The notes: generated by a model from the letters alone, not told the origin. DNA of 64,000 bases from Thalassomonas sp. M1454 (GCF_007097525.1 NZ_VKDD01000002.1:839994-903993); one strand, 5' to 3'; counted from the first letter of the stretch, positions 27,908-36,036 are shown. Made by a program: numbers and translations.

Positions 27908-29557
27908 TTAATTTATTACTACCGACTTACCTCTTCCCGAACTTTGCGATGCAGCATCTAAGCCTTTATCATTTCGCAAAATCAAATGTAAATCACCAAA
28001 GTTTCTTTCCTTTAAATGATAGCCCATTGTTTCGAGTGCTTGTTTTTGCTGTTCAGTTAAGCCTTGATGATGCTTGATCTCATTAATAGGCAATAATTGA
28101 TGATGAAAACGTGGACTATCAACAGCTTTCTGGGCTGGCATATTAAAAACTAAAGCATTTAAAATAGACTGATATACCGAGGTAATTATGGTTGTTCCAC
28201 CAGGAGAGCCAGTTACAAAGGTAACCTTGCCATCTTTAAGAATAATCGTTGGTGACATAGACGAGAGCATGCGTTTCTTCGGTTGAATTTCGTTTGCTTG
28301 ACCACCCACAGCACCAAACACATTAGGTACTCCAGGCTTAATGCTAAAATCATCCATTTCATCATTTAATAAAAAGCCAGCACCTTCAACAACCATACCA
28401 CTGCCAAAGCCTAAATTGATGGTTGTGGTATTTGAAACCGCGTTGCCCCACTGATCAAGTATTGAAAAATGGGTTGTATCTTCACTTTCTTTTAAACCGG
28501 GTTTTATATTTTCTGTGCTAGAAATTTTATTTAATTTAATACCTTTAGAGCGTTTAACAAGATAATTGTTCGCAATTAACTCATTTACTGGAACTTTAAT
28601 AAAATCGGGGTCACCTAAATACTCGGCTCTGTCAGCAAAAACTCGTTTGCCTATTTCTGATAATAAATGGATATATTCAACTGAGTTATGTTCAAGCTTA
28701 GGATCTGCTAGCAACTCATACATTGTTAACCACTGTAAAATAGCTATACCACCAGAGCTTGGCGGCGGCGCAGTAATAACTTGGTAACCTGACCACTTTT
28801 TTTGTATCGGTGTACGCCATTTAGCCTGATAGTCTGTTAGGTCTTTATGAGTGATTAACCCTTGATTTTCTTGCATAAAACCAACAATAATCTCGGCTGT
28901 TTTACCTTGATAAAACCCAGCTTTTCCTTGATCGCGAATACGCGTTAATGTTGCAGCTAATTCAGGCTGTTTAAATACTTTACCGGCCTTGGCCGCTAAA
29001 AAATAATCATCAAAATTAACCTTAATATTATTTTGTTTATAGTCATTAGAAACATATTTAATTTCATCAGCTAATTGCGGATGAACTATAAAACCATTTT
29101 TAGCTAAATCAACCGCCGGCTGTAATAGTGTCTTCCAAGGTAAAGTGCCGTATTTTTTGTGGGCTTGCCACATACCATCAACAGTTCCTGGTGTACCGGC
29201 AGCTAAAATGCCAAATAACGATAAGTTTTCAATTACCTCACCGTTTTTATCTAAATACATATCACGATGAGCGGCATAAGGAGCTAACTCTCGATAATCT
29301 AAGAAATCAGATTTTCCATCTTGGTAGATTGCCATAAAACCACCACCACCAAGGTTGCCAGCTTCAGGTAAAGTAACGGCCAACACAAATTGTGCAGCAA
29401 TTGCAGCATCAACAGCATTACCACCAGAATTTAAAATATTAACGGCAACATCAGCACTATAGCTATCGGGCATAGCAACTGCCGCCTGCTCTTTGGCAAA
29501 GACAGGATTAATAAAAAGTATAATGCCAACTAAAGACAGTAATTGGGATTTTGTCAC
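27908..29557 (-). CDS. ggt: Gamma-glutamyltransferase, signal-peptide form
   Basis: This second GGT is a 549-residue precursor with an ordinary signal peptide (residues ~1-21, ending PVFA), so it should be soluble in the periplasm. The catalytic threonine after autocleavage is T361 in EDTTHFSILD. The blocks GNAVDAAIAAQFVLAV, PPPSSGG, SSMSPT and GSPGG are all present. It differs from the lipoprotein GGT at 11143 in anchoring and in the catalytic block (TTH versus TSH), so the two are old paralogues rather than a recent duplication. The 115-residue unknown upstream on the same strand is 76 bases away. Confidence 0.92.
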   Translation of the reverse strand: MTKSQLLSLVGIILFINPVFAKEQAAVAMPDSYSADVAVNILNSGGNAVDAAIAAQFVLAVTLPEAGNLGGGGFMAIYQDGKSDFLDYRELAPYAAHRDMYLDKNGEVIENLSLFGILAAGTPGTVDGMWQAHKKYGTLPWKTLLQPAVDLAKNGFIVHPQLADEIKYVSNDYKQNNIKVNFDDYFLAAKAGKVFKQPELAATLTRIRDQGKAGFYQGKTAEIIVGFMQENQGLITHKDLTDYQAKWRTPIQKKWSGYQVITAPPPSSGGIAILQWLTMYELLADPKLEHNSVEYIHLLSEIGKRVFADRAEYLGDPDFIKVPVNELIANNYLVKRSKGIKLNKISSTENIKPGLKESEDTTHFSILDQWGNAVSNTTTINLGFGSGMVVEGAGFLLNDEMDDFSIKPGVPNVFGAVGGQANEIQPKKRMLSSMSPTIILKDGKVTFVTGSPGGTTIITSVYQSILNALVFNMPAQKAVDSPRFHHQLLPINEIKHHQGLTEQQKQALETMGYHLKERNFGDLHLILRNDKGLDAASQSSGRGKSVVIN

Positions 29558-29633
29558 TAGAATTTCCTTATTATTTTTTGAAATTCCAATGTAGCAGATA
29601 ATATCGAATAGAACTAATTCGAATAGAGGTAAG

Positions 29634-29981
29634 TTATAAAGAAGAATTGAGCATTTTTAGCATTTTATCTATATTAGCTTTACTGATTTCCCCCATCTGT
29701 TCAGGATTAGCCAACGCATAAACAAATCCTTCAATGGCTGTAAATTCAAGATCATCTCTACACTCAATAAAGTTAGCCCATTCTTCAAGGTCGTCTGCAG
29801 AGATAACGTCTGATAAATATTTAGTGAGCACTTCAGATAAGATTAAGTTTGAAACTTCTAGCGAACTGACATCATTACCATAACTAAATTTAACGAGTTG
29901 TGAAAAAGCGTGTTCACGTAACTCGCCAAAAGTAATTATTTGAGTTAACGCATCGATTCGGCTCATCTTAATCGCAGTCAT
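29634..29981 (-). CDS. Small acidic protein of unknown function
   Basis: I do not recognise this 115-residue protein. It is acidic and appears all-helical, with no signal peptide or membrane segment. The motifs EEWANFIECRDD and FVYALANPEQMGE give no family I can name; a small immunity-type or anti-factor role is conceivable but unsupported. The ATG at 29981 lacks a visible ribosome site; an internal ATG at 29966 is an alternative. It lies 18 bases downstream of the EF-hand protein on the same strand and may be co-transcribed. Confidence 0.6.
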   Translation of the reverse strand: MTAIKMSRIDALTQIITFGELREHAFSQLVKFSYGNDVSSLEVSNLILSEVLTKYLSDVISADDLEEWANFIECRDDLEFTAIEGFVYALANPEQMGEISKANIDKMLKMLNSSL

Positions 29982-29999
29982 AATAATGCTAATATTTTA

Positions 30000-30251
30000 T
30001 CAATTATTTACAGCGCAAACTTCATAAGCATCACTACCATCATCTAACCAATAGTAGATAGTACAAATTTCATCAGTTTTAATAACGACACGTTTATCAA
30101 TATCCATAGATTGTGTAGCCTCTTCTACAGATATAATTCCTGAGTTATCTCTGTCGATAACTTCAAACGGTAATGGTGACTGATAAATGGTGTAACCATA
30201 AAACAAAGCCATAAAAGCTAATAAGGTTAAACTCACTCTAAATTTTTTCAT
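30000..30251 (-). CDS. Small secreted or anchored EF-hand-like protein
   Basis: The 83-residue protein has an N-terminal hydrophobic segment (about residues 6-25), so it is exported or anchored. It then carries one full calcium-binding loop, DRDNSGIISVEE, with acidic or oxygen residues at positions 1, 3, 5, 9 and 12 of the EF-hand consensus. Two cysteines follow in the last 30 residues (DEICTIYYW and YEVCAVNN) and could pair in the periplasm. The ATG at 30251 follows a TAGGATATCC ribosome site and is preferred over the TTG at 30272. Function unknown. Confidence 0.65.
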   Translation of the reverse strand: MKKFRVSLTLLAFMALFYGYTIYQSPLPFEVIDRDNSGIISVEEATQSMDIDKRVVIKTDEICTIYYWLDDGSDAYEVCAVNN

Positions 30252-30370
30252 GGATATCCTACTTACTTGCAACTATGAATATTTGTTCAGTAAAAACTGC
30301 ATTATAAAGAATATCAAAAATTAAAGAAGTGATTGATTGTAGTTTTAAATAATTAAAAAGAAGAAATAAA

Positions 30371-30450
30371 TGGTGGACGCCAATCTGTGTTAACGGCTCG
30401 AACCAGTGACCTTCGTTTACTTATATTAGGGGTGATGCTTCTGAATTAAA
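30371..30450 (-). pseudogene. Decayed tRNA-Val copy
   Basis: The 3' end (CGTCCACCA) and T arm (GGTCACTGGTTCGAGCC) of the neighbouring tRNA-Val genes are kept here. The acceptor/T-arm junction is interrupted by about 15 unrelated bases and the anticodon and D arms have drifted beyond folding. It sits at the distal end of the array, one repeat unit after the last intact copy, so it is best read as a dead sixth copy. Confidence 0.8.
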
Positions 30451-30526
30451 TGGTGGACGATACTGGGCTCGAACCAGTGACCCTCGCCTTGTAAGGGCGA
30501 TGCTCTCCCAACTGAGCTAATCGTCC
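30451..30526 (-). tRNA. tRNA-Val (TAC), copy 5
   Basis: A 76-nt cloverleaf with encoded CCA. The anticodon loop CTTACAA gives anticodon TAC. Identical to the other four copies, and last intact one in the transcription direction. Confidence 0.96.
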
Positions 30527-30610
30527 GGGGATATCTTGACTGATTATTTCACTTAAAGATAAGTACTAAACAGAGTTAGTAAATTACACTATTAAATATT
30601 TTAAGAGAAA

Positions 30611-30686
30611 TGGTGGACGATACTGGGCTCGAACCAGTGACCCTCGCCTTGTAAGGGCGATGCTCTCCCAACTGAGCTAATCGTCC
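30611..30686 (-). tRNA. tRNA-Val (TAC), copy 4
   Basis: Identical 76-nt tRNA-Val with anticodon TAC and CCA end. Its upstream flank (GATCCCC before the 5' end) resembles that of copy 5, pointing to a duplicated unit larger than the tRNA. Confidence 0.96.
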
Positions 30687-30720
30687 GGGGATCTTGATTT
30701 ATAAATTTATTTTCACTTGA

Positions 30721-30796
30721 TGGTGGACGATACTGGGCTCGAACCAGTGACCCTCGCCTTGTAAGGGCGATGCTCTCCCAACTGAGCTAATCGTCC
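30721..30796 (-). tRNA. tRNA-Val (TAC), copy 3
   Basis: Identical 76-nt tRNA-Val with anticodon TAC and CCA end, 34 bases upstream of copy 4. Confidence 0.96.
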
Positions 30797-30825
30797 AACA
30801 AGTAGAAAATAGATTAGAAATTGAA

Positions 30826-30901
30826 TGGTGGACGATACTGGGCTCGAACCAGTGACCCTCGCCTTGTAAGGGCGATGCTCTCCCAACTGAGCTAATCGTC
30901 C
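30826..30901 (-). tRNA. tRNA-Val (TAC), copy 2
   Basis: Identical 76-nt tRNA-Val with anticodon TAC and CCA end, 29 bases upstream of copy 3. Confidence 0.96.
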
Positions 30902-30967
30902 AAACAATTTCAAATCAACAAAGACTAAATATTTTAAAGTTACTTACATAACTAATAAAACAAAGAA

Positions 30968-31043
30968 TGGTGGACGATACTGGGCTCGAACCAGTGACCC
31001 TCGCCTTGTAAGGGCGATGCTCTCCCAACTGAGCTAATCGTCC
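30968..31043 (-). tRNA. tRNA-Val (TAC), copy 1
   Basis: First tRNA-Val of the array in the transcription direction. Identical to the others (76 nt, anticodon TAC, CCA encoded), with a near-consensus promoter just upstream at 31061-31088. Confidence 0.96.
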
Positions 31044-31060
31044 AGTCTTTGTGGTTGCGT

Positions 31061-31088
31061 ATTATAGGGATCATGGAAAAACTGTCAA
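31061..31088 (-). promoter_or_regulatory. Promoter of the tRNA-Val array
   Basis: On the minus strand a perfect TTGACA -35 (31083-31088) is spaced 16 bases from a perfect TATAAT -10 (31061-31066), 17 bases before the first tRNA. No other promoter of this quality is seen between the copies, so one transcript probably covers all five. Confidence 0.85.
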
Positions 31089-31455
31089 CACTAAGTTGGC
31101 ATTATTTTGTGATTATTTGTTTGTATGCTGTTTTTTAATACAAATAGCCTATCTGTTCATCAATTTTTAAGAAAATCACACAAATATTTGCTTTATCTAT
31201 TAATGAAATATGTATTTTTAAAGCCGAATGTAAACATTTATTCAGCAACATCATTAACCCGCACCTAATAAAACAAGGTTAACTTCATAAAATCAATAAC
31301 TTAAAGAAAACCAAAAGTTAATTTTATGTTAACAACCGCAATACTTTGTTACATCCACGATTAAATAATTCCAACCTTTTAGGGCTATTCTTCATCTATA
31401 CAGTTATACAAACAAATTTACTAAAACTTTATATTAATAAAACAGGAAGAAAACT
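31089..31455. other. Gene-free stretch upstream of the DUF3718 gene
   Basis: Very AT-rich and with no convincing reading frame. It lies between the tRNA-Val promoter and the secreted DUF3718 gene and must hold the promoter of the latter. I could not place that promoter or an operator with confidence, and I see no RNA gene. Confidence 0.5.
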
Positions 31456-31815
31456 ATGAAAACTTTAACTCAAATCACTACAACTATGTTATTCGCTGGC
31501 GCTTCTCTTATTAGCTTTAATAGCAGCGCTGAAGGTATGAGCTCTTATATGGAAGGTGCATTAGTTGATACATGTAAAGCAGCTATGAGCGATAGCACTC
31601 AAAAACTAACTAAAACATTAAAAGAATATCGTTTAAAAGAGAAAACGGTTGCTTTAGGTGTTGTATGTAATGGTGAAGACATTATTACTTTTGCTCAAAA
31701 TCACGGCGCGAATAAAACAGCTGAGCATATGAGCAATACACTTGGCGAATCAAGTATTACTGATTTAGCCGCAGAAACTGTAACTTACTCTGTAAGCTTT
31801 ACTGTAGCTCCTTAG
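31456..31815 (+). CDS. DUF3718-family secreted protein
   Basis: The 119-residue protein begins with a signal peptide (about residues 1-25, ending NSSAEG), so it should be periplasmic. Mature blocks such as LVDTCKAAMSD, VVCNGEDIITFAQNHGANKTAEHM match the DUF3718 family of short exported proteins that I know from Alteromonadales (Shewanella and relatives), function unknown. Two cysteines (one in each block) could form a disulfide. The AGGAAG ribosome site is well placed. A strong terminator at 31884 ends the transcript. Confidence 0.78.
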   Translation: MKTLTQITTTMLFAGASLISFNSSAEGMSSYMEGALVDTCKAAMSDSTQKLTKTLKEYRLKEKTVALGVVCNGEDIITFAQNHGANKTAEHMSNTLGESSITDLAAETVTYSVSFTVAP

Positions 31816-31883
31816 TAAAAAAGAATTACTCCCTTAGGTTTGATCTGATCTGTCAATTAGTTTAATTCCTATAAAGTAAGTTT

Positions 31884-31922
31884 AAAACACCCAATGTATA
31901 TAAATACCTTGGGTGTTTTTTT
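31884..31922 (+). terminator. Rho-independent terminator of the DUF3718 gene
   Basis: An 11-bp stem (AAAACACCCAA at 31884-31894, complement 31909-31919) is followed by a T run. A short inner GTAT/ATAC pairing extends the hairpin. Confidence 0.9.
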
Positions 31923-31979
31923 ATTGAAGTGATAAACTAGCAATATAAACTCTTTAAAATATAAGTACTGGAAAATACC

Positions 31980-32435
31980 TTGGAAGAAATTGAAGTTTTA
32001 GTGATAGATGTAGATGCCGAGCCTATTGAACTTTGCAAATTATTAAAAATAGCAAACTTAGTTGGCGGTGGCGGTGAAGCTAAAATGGTTATTAGTGAAG
32101 GTTACGTATATTTAAATGGCGAAGTTGAATATCAAAAGCGTAAGAAAGTTTACTTTGAAGATATAGTGCAATTTAACGGCGAAGCTATTATGCCGATGCT
32201 AAGAGAAGCTTCTGAAGATGAGCGGTTAGCTGCTGAGCAAGCACCATCATTTAATGAGGCTGTGGCAAATAACCAAAAAGATAACAGTGAACCTTTTAAG
32301 CCGAAAAATAAAGCTAAAGCTAATAACAAGAAAAAACCAAAATCTAACTCTAATAAAGGCAAGTCAGCGGTAAAAGATAAAAACCCAGCTGCTGAGAAAA
32401 ATAGTAGAACGGGTAGAAAATCAATTTCTTTTTAA
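31980..32435 (+). CDS. S4-domain RNA-binding protein with basic tail (YbcJ-like)
   Basis: Residues 1-70 form a small S4 RNA-binding domain of the YbcJ type (LCKLLKIANLVGGGGEAKMVI, cut here to its key VGGGGEAK, then GYVYLNGE and KRKKVYFEDIV). YbcJ is normally only about 70 residues; this protein has an added 80-residue tail dense in K, N and S that is probably disordered and RNA-binding. The start is a TTG at 31980; the next in-frame ATG would remove half of the S4 domain. It is convergent with an acetyltransferase. Confidence 0.85.
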   Translation: MEEIEVLVIDVDAEPIELCKLLKIANLVGGGGEAKMVISEGYVYLNGEVEYQKRKKVYFEDIVQFNGEAIMPMLREASEDERLAAEQAPSFNEAVANNQKDNSEPFKPKNKAKANNKKKPKSNSNKGKSAVKDKNPAAEKNSRTGRKSISF

Positions 32436-32443
32436 ATGCTAAA

Positions 32444-32475
32444 ACGTAGATAAAATTAATACACCTTATCTACGT
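32444..32475. terminator. Hairpin between convergent S4 and GNAT genes
   Basis: A perfect 10-bp stem (ACGTAGATAA, 32444-32453, complement 32466-32475) with a 12-base loop, 9 bases after the S4 stop. The U tract is weak; probably a two-way terminator. Confidence 0.55.
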
Positions 32476-32504
32476 ATAATTTAAAATCTTCCATTATTTT
32501 GCCA

Positions 32505-32987
32505 TTATAACGTTTTTTCCCAAAACATTGCTTTGCCCATTTCAGGATCTAATTCATAGCCGGTAAAGCCAAATTTAATATAACTATTTTTAGCCACTTC
32601 ATTACCTTCTAATACTTCTAAAGTAACTTTACAGCAATCTTTTGCTCGAGCTATTTGTTCAACTTTATCCATCAACAACTGACTCAAGCCTTTGCCTCTA
32701 AACTCGCTAACCACCCCCATATCATGAATATTTAAAAGTGGCTTGGCTTTAAAGGTAGAAAAACCTTCTACGCAATTACAAATAGCCGCAGGTTTACCAT
32801 CTACATAACAAAGCAATGTGAATACGTTAGTTTGTTTAGCCAATTTGGCACATAAATTACTTTGTGAATAATCACTTAATGGCGCCCCGCCCCCCATAGG
32901 ATCTTTAGCGTATTCATTAAGCAAATAAATTAAATCAGCGCAATGTTGAGAATTTTGATAATCGGCAATCAGAATTTCTGTAGACAT
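32505..32987 (-). CDS. GNAT-family N-acetyltransferase
   Basis: The 160-residue protein is a single GNAT domain. Motif A is FRGKGLSQLLMDKVEQIA (about residues 97-114) after the strand LNIHDMGVV. The motif B region is VLEGNEVAKNSYIKFGFTGYEL. Substrate unknown. The N-terminal GGGAPLSDY block is characteristic but I cannot tie it to a named enzyme. The gene is convergent with the S4 gene and separated from the acyl-CoA dehydrogenase upstream by a terminator. Confidence 0.87.
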   Translation of the reverse strand: MSTEILIADYQNSQHCADLIYLLNEYAKDPMGGGAPLSDYSQSNLCAKLAKQTNVFTLLCYVDGKPAAICNCVEGFSTFKAKPLLNIHDMGVVSEFRGKGLSQLLMDKVEQIARAKDCCKVTLEVLEGNEVAKNSYIKFGFTGYELDPEMGKAMFWEKTL

Positions 32988-33050
32988 GTTTTATTTCTTA
33001 TCATGAGAATATTAAAGGGCTACTATAGCAAGTTCATTAATTAGCTGCTA

Positions 33051-33091
33051 AAAAAATTAAAAAAGCCACTTGTTTTAAAACAAAGTGGCTT
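33051..33091 (-). terminator. Rho-independent terminator of the acyl-CoA dehydrogenase gene
   Basis: On the minus strand AAGCCACTT pairs with AAGTGGCTT around an AT-rich top with one bulge, then a run of T. It lies just past the stop at 33114. Confidence 0.85.
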
Positions 33092-33113
33092 CGACTTGTA
33101 AGATTAACGGTAA

Positions 33114-34262
33114 TTACGCTAGAACGTCTCGAGCTATGATTACTTTTTGGATCTCACTCGTACCTTCATAGATTGATGTAATGCGAATATCACGAGCCAT
33201 ACGCTCTAGCGGGTATTCTTTTATGTACCCTGCACCACCAAGTAGTTGTAATGCATCGTAACAAGCCTGATTACCTTTTTCAGAGGCGTATAGCTTTGCC
33301 ATTGACGCTTGCGTACCAAACGGTAAACCTTGCTCTTTAGTACTTGCCGCGCTCATAAGTAATAAACGTGCAGCTTCCATATCAGTGTAACGCTCGGCAA
33401 GCATCCACTGCAAACCTTGGAAATTACTTAATGGTTGGCCAAATTGCTTGCGCTCTTTAATGTAATCACGAGCATAATCAAGTGCAGCTAAACCAACACC
33501 TAAAGCTAAAGAGCCAATGCCAATACGGCCACCTGCTAATTCACCAACGGCAATAGCAAAGCCTTTATTTTCTTGACCCATCATAGCCGATGCTGGCACG
33601 CGACAATTTTCAAAATGAACTTCATTTGTTGGTGACGCTTTTTGCCCCATTTTATCTTCATTTTTACCAATGGTCATGCCGGGCGTACCTGCTTCAACTA
33701 AGAAACATGAAATGCCCTTGCCTTTACGAGCTTCAGTGTCAGTAACAGCCCAAACCACAAATACACCAGCGATTGTGCCACTAGTAATATAAATTTTGCT
33801 GCCATTTAAAATATAGTCATCACCGTCTTTAGTTGCAGTAGTTTTCATACCTGCAGGATCAGAGCCAGCGCTTGGTTCAGTTAAGCAAAAGCCACCAGCT
33901 AAATATTCACCAGAACAAATTTTTGGTAAATAGTTTTGTTTTTGCTCTTCATTACCAACGGCTTGTATAACCTCTGCCACCATATTAGTTACAGAAGTTG
34001 TTACAGCGGTAGAAGCACAAGCTTTAGCAATTTCAGTAATTGCTAAAGAAAAAGCAACGGTGCCAGCTTCAACACCACCATACTCGGCTTTAATATTTAA
34101 GCCCATAAAGCCTAATTCGGCTAAACTTGCCAAATTTGTTTGAAATAATTGCTGATCGCCAGTTTCATCTAATTTGGCAGCAACAGGTGCTAATTCTGAC
34201 TCGGCGAATTTTTTCGCCATGTCTTGGATCATTTGTTGTTCTTCAGTTAACGCTAAATTCAT
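33114..34262 (-). CDS. Acyl-CoA dehydrogenase (short-chain type)
   Basis: This flavoprotein oxidises acyl-CoA to the trans-2-enoyl-CoA. The 382-residue protein has the usual three-domain length. FAD/substrate signatures include LTEPSAGSD (about 127-135) and the C-terminal LQLLGGAGYIKEYP. The catalytic glutamate is E366 in SIYEGTSEIQ, the position used by short- and medium-chain enzymes rather than isovaleryl-CoA dehydrogenase. It is divergent from the acetoacetate CoA-transferase operon across a 390-base gap, so both probably serve short-chain acid use. Confidence 0.92.
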   Translation of the reverse strand: MNLALTEEQQMIQDMAKKFAESELAPVAAKLDETGDQQLFQTNLASLAELGFMGLNIKAEYGGVEAGTVAFSLAITEIAKACASTAVTTSVTNMVAEVIQAVGNEEQKQNYLPKICSGEYLAGGFCLTEPSAGSDPAGMKTTATKDGDDYILNGSKIYITSGTIAGVFVVWAVTDTEARKGKGISCFLVEAGTPGMTIGKNEDKMGQKASPTNEVHFENCRVPASAMMGQENKGFAIAVGELAGGRIGIGSLALGVGLAALDYARDYIKERKQFGQPLSNFQGLQWMLAERYTDMEAARLLLMSAASTKEQGLPFGTQASMAKLYASEKGNQACYDALQLLGGAGYIKEYPLERMARDIRITSIYEGTSEIQKVIIARDVLA

Positions 34263-34652
34263 TTTTTCACTCCGCTCATTGCACTTTCGTACAATTAAGT
34301 CATTTTATTGACGTTAAAATATCATAAAACCGAATAAAAAAATAAATATTTCTTTATAAATATATACTCAGTGAAATGTTTTATATCCCTGTGCCATAGG
34401 TATATGTAGATACAGCTCACTTCGTAACTGTTATTTTATTGGCATTGATAGCGAATATTTTATTATGTTATTTGTAACCTGCTCTGAAAGTGTCCAACAT
34501 TATTTCCACCTAATTGATAAATGCGCACTAATTTATGCTTAAAATTATTGTTTATAGTGTGGAATTTGTTAGAGTATCGGCACAAATAAAGTATTAACTC
34601 TAAAATTATAAACACAAGGGTTTATCTAAAACCTTTGTATAAAGGAGCTTAA
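34263..34652. other. Divergent control region, acyl-CoA dehydrogenase / CoA-transferase
   Basis: No gene is seen in these 390 bases. They must hold both promoters; TTGTTT-16-TAGAGT around 34550-34577 is a possible one for the CoA-transferase operon. No operator of a known fatty-acid regulator could be assigned by eye. Confidence 0.45.
34614..34638 (+). promoter_or_regulatory. Leader hairpin next to the CoA-transferase ribosome site
   Basis: ACAAGGGTTT (34614-34623) pairs with the complementary stretch ending at 34638, a 10-bp stem with one G-U pair and an ATCTA loop. It stops two bases before the strong AAAGGAG ribosome site of the next gene. The position suggests mRNA protection or translational control, but no ligand or protein is known. 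Confidence 0.35.
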
Positions 34653-35354
34653 ATGGCTGGTTTTAATAAAGTAGTTCACACCTACGAAGAAGCAATGGCA
34701 GGTCTTGAAGATAACATGACTATTATTGCTGGTGGCTTTGGCTTATCAGGTAACCCTGAAGGCTTAATCAAAGAAATTAAGCGTAAAGGTACTAAAGGTA
34801 TCACCTTAGTATCAAATAACTGTGGTACCACTGAACACGGTTTAGGCATTTTACTTTTTGACAAACAAATCAAAAAAATGGTTGCCTCTTATGTTGGCGA
34901 AAACGCTAACTTTGAAGCTCAGATGATGAGTGGCGAACTCGAAGTTGAATTAACTCCGCAAGGCACTTTAGCTGAAAAAATGCGTGCTGGTGGAGCTGGG
35001 ATCCCTGCGTTCTTTACCGCAACAGGTTATGGTACACCAGTTGCAGAAGGTAAAGAGGTACGTGAGTTTGACGGTCGTAACTATATATTAGAAGAATCTA
35101 TTACAGGTGACTTTGCCATTGTTAAAGCTTGGAAAGCTGATACTTACGGTAATTTAGTATTTCGTAAAACGGCACGTAATTTTAATCCTCTAGCTGCAAC
35201 AGCAGGTAAAATTACGGTTGTAGAAGTTGAAGAAATTGTAGAGCCTGGTGAACTTGACCCAGATGAGATCCACACTCCTGGTATTTATGTTAACCGCCTT
35301 ATTAAAGGCACTTTCGAAAAAATCATTGAACAACGCACTGTGCGTTCTGAATAA
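34653..35354 (+). CDS. scoA: Succinyl-CoA:3-ketoacid CoA-transferase subunit A
   Basis: With subunit B this enzyme moves CoA from succinyl-CoA to acetoacetate. The 233-residue protein is of the SCOT alpha type rather than Ato[14 protein letters not shown] (about 27-39), [12 protein letters not shown] and [15 protein letters not shown] are the blocks. Subunit B follows 12 bases downstream and the thiolase 130 bases further, a complete route from acetoacetate to acetyl-CoA. A strong AAAGGAG ribosome site precedes the ATG. Confidence 0.93.
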   Translation: MAGFNKVVHTYEEAMAGLEDNMTIIAGGFGLSGNPEGLIKEIKRKGTKGITLVSNNCGTTEHGLGILLFDKQIKKMVASYVGENANFEAQMMSGELEVELTPQGTLAEKMRAGGAGIPAFFTATGYGTPVAEGKEVREFDGRNYILEESITGDFAIVKAWKADTYGNLVFRKTARNFNPLAATAGKITVVEVEEIVEPGELDPDEIHTPGIYVNRLIKGTFEKIIEQRTVRSE

Positions 35355-35366
35355 GGAAAATAGATC

Positions 35367-36026
35367 ATGTCTTTATCTCGTGAACAATTAGCACAACGTG
35401 TTGCCCAAGAACTACAAGATGGTTACTACGTAAACTTAGGTATTGGTATTCCAACATTAGTTGCAAACTACGTACCTGAAGGTATTGAAGTAATGCTGCA
35501 ATCTGAAAACGGCTTACTTGGTATGGGACAATTCCCGACTGAAGAAGAAGTTGACGCTGACTTAATCAATGCCGGCAAACAAACCGTTACTATGGCTACA
35601 GGCGCATCATTATTTGATAGTGCCGAATCATTTGCCATGATCCGTGGCGGTCATGTTGATTTAACCGTACTTGGTGCATTTGAAGTAGACGTTAATGGCA
35701 ACATTGCTTCTTATATGATCCCTGGTAAGTTAATCAAAGGTATGGGTGGAGCGATGGATTTAGTTGCTGGTGCCGACAATATTATCGTTACTATGACCCA
35801 TGCATCTAAACATGGCGTATCTAAATTATTATCTAATTGTACCCTACCGCTTACCGGTAAAGGTTGTATTAAAAAGGTATTAACCGATTTAGCCTTTATT
35901 GAAATCAAAGATGGTAAGTTCCATTTACTTGAACGAGCACCGGGTGTGAGTGTTGAAGAAATAATTAAACTTACCGAAGGTGAACTGGTAGTTCCAGAAC
36001 ACGTTCCAGAAATGACATTCTCTTAA
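35367..36026 (+). CDS. scoB: Succinyl-CoA:3-ketoacid CoA-transferase subunit B
   Basis: The 219-residue beta subunit carries the catalytic glutamate (E47) in QSENGLLGMG, to which the CoA thioester is formed. GIGIPTLVANYVPEG precedes it and KGMGGAMDLV follows, as in SCOT enzymes. It is the second gene of the operon after subunit A. A hairpin at 36037-36061 stands between it and the thiolase gene, which could reduce but not stop read-through. Confidence 0.93.
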   Translation: MSLSREQLAQRVAQELQDGYYVNLGIGIPTLVANYVPEGIEVMLQSENGLLGMGQFPTEEEVDADLINAGKQTVTMATGASLFDSAESFAMIRGGHVDLTVLGAFEVDVNGNIASYMIPGKLIKGMGGAMDLVAGADNIIVTMTHASKHGVSKLLSNCTLPLTGKGCIKKVLTDLAFIEIKDGKFHLLERAPGVSVEEIIKLTEGELVVPEHVPEMTFS

Positions 36027-36036
36027 AGTTTATCAA

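Noticed and set aside
30713-30913. Reading frame with repeated RLAQLGEHRPYKARVTGSSPV
   Set aside because: It is encoded across two of the tRNA-Val genes and merely reflects their repeated sequence; this is a well-known false protein.
30371-31043. Regularly repeated units that might suggest a CRISPR array
   Set aside because: The repeats are complete 76-nt tRNA-Val genes with unequal spacers and no cas genes nearby.
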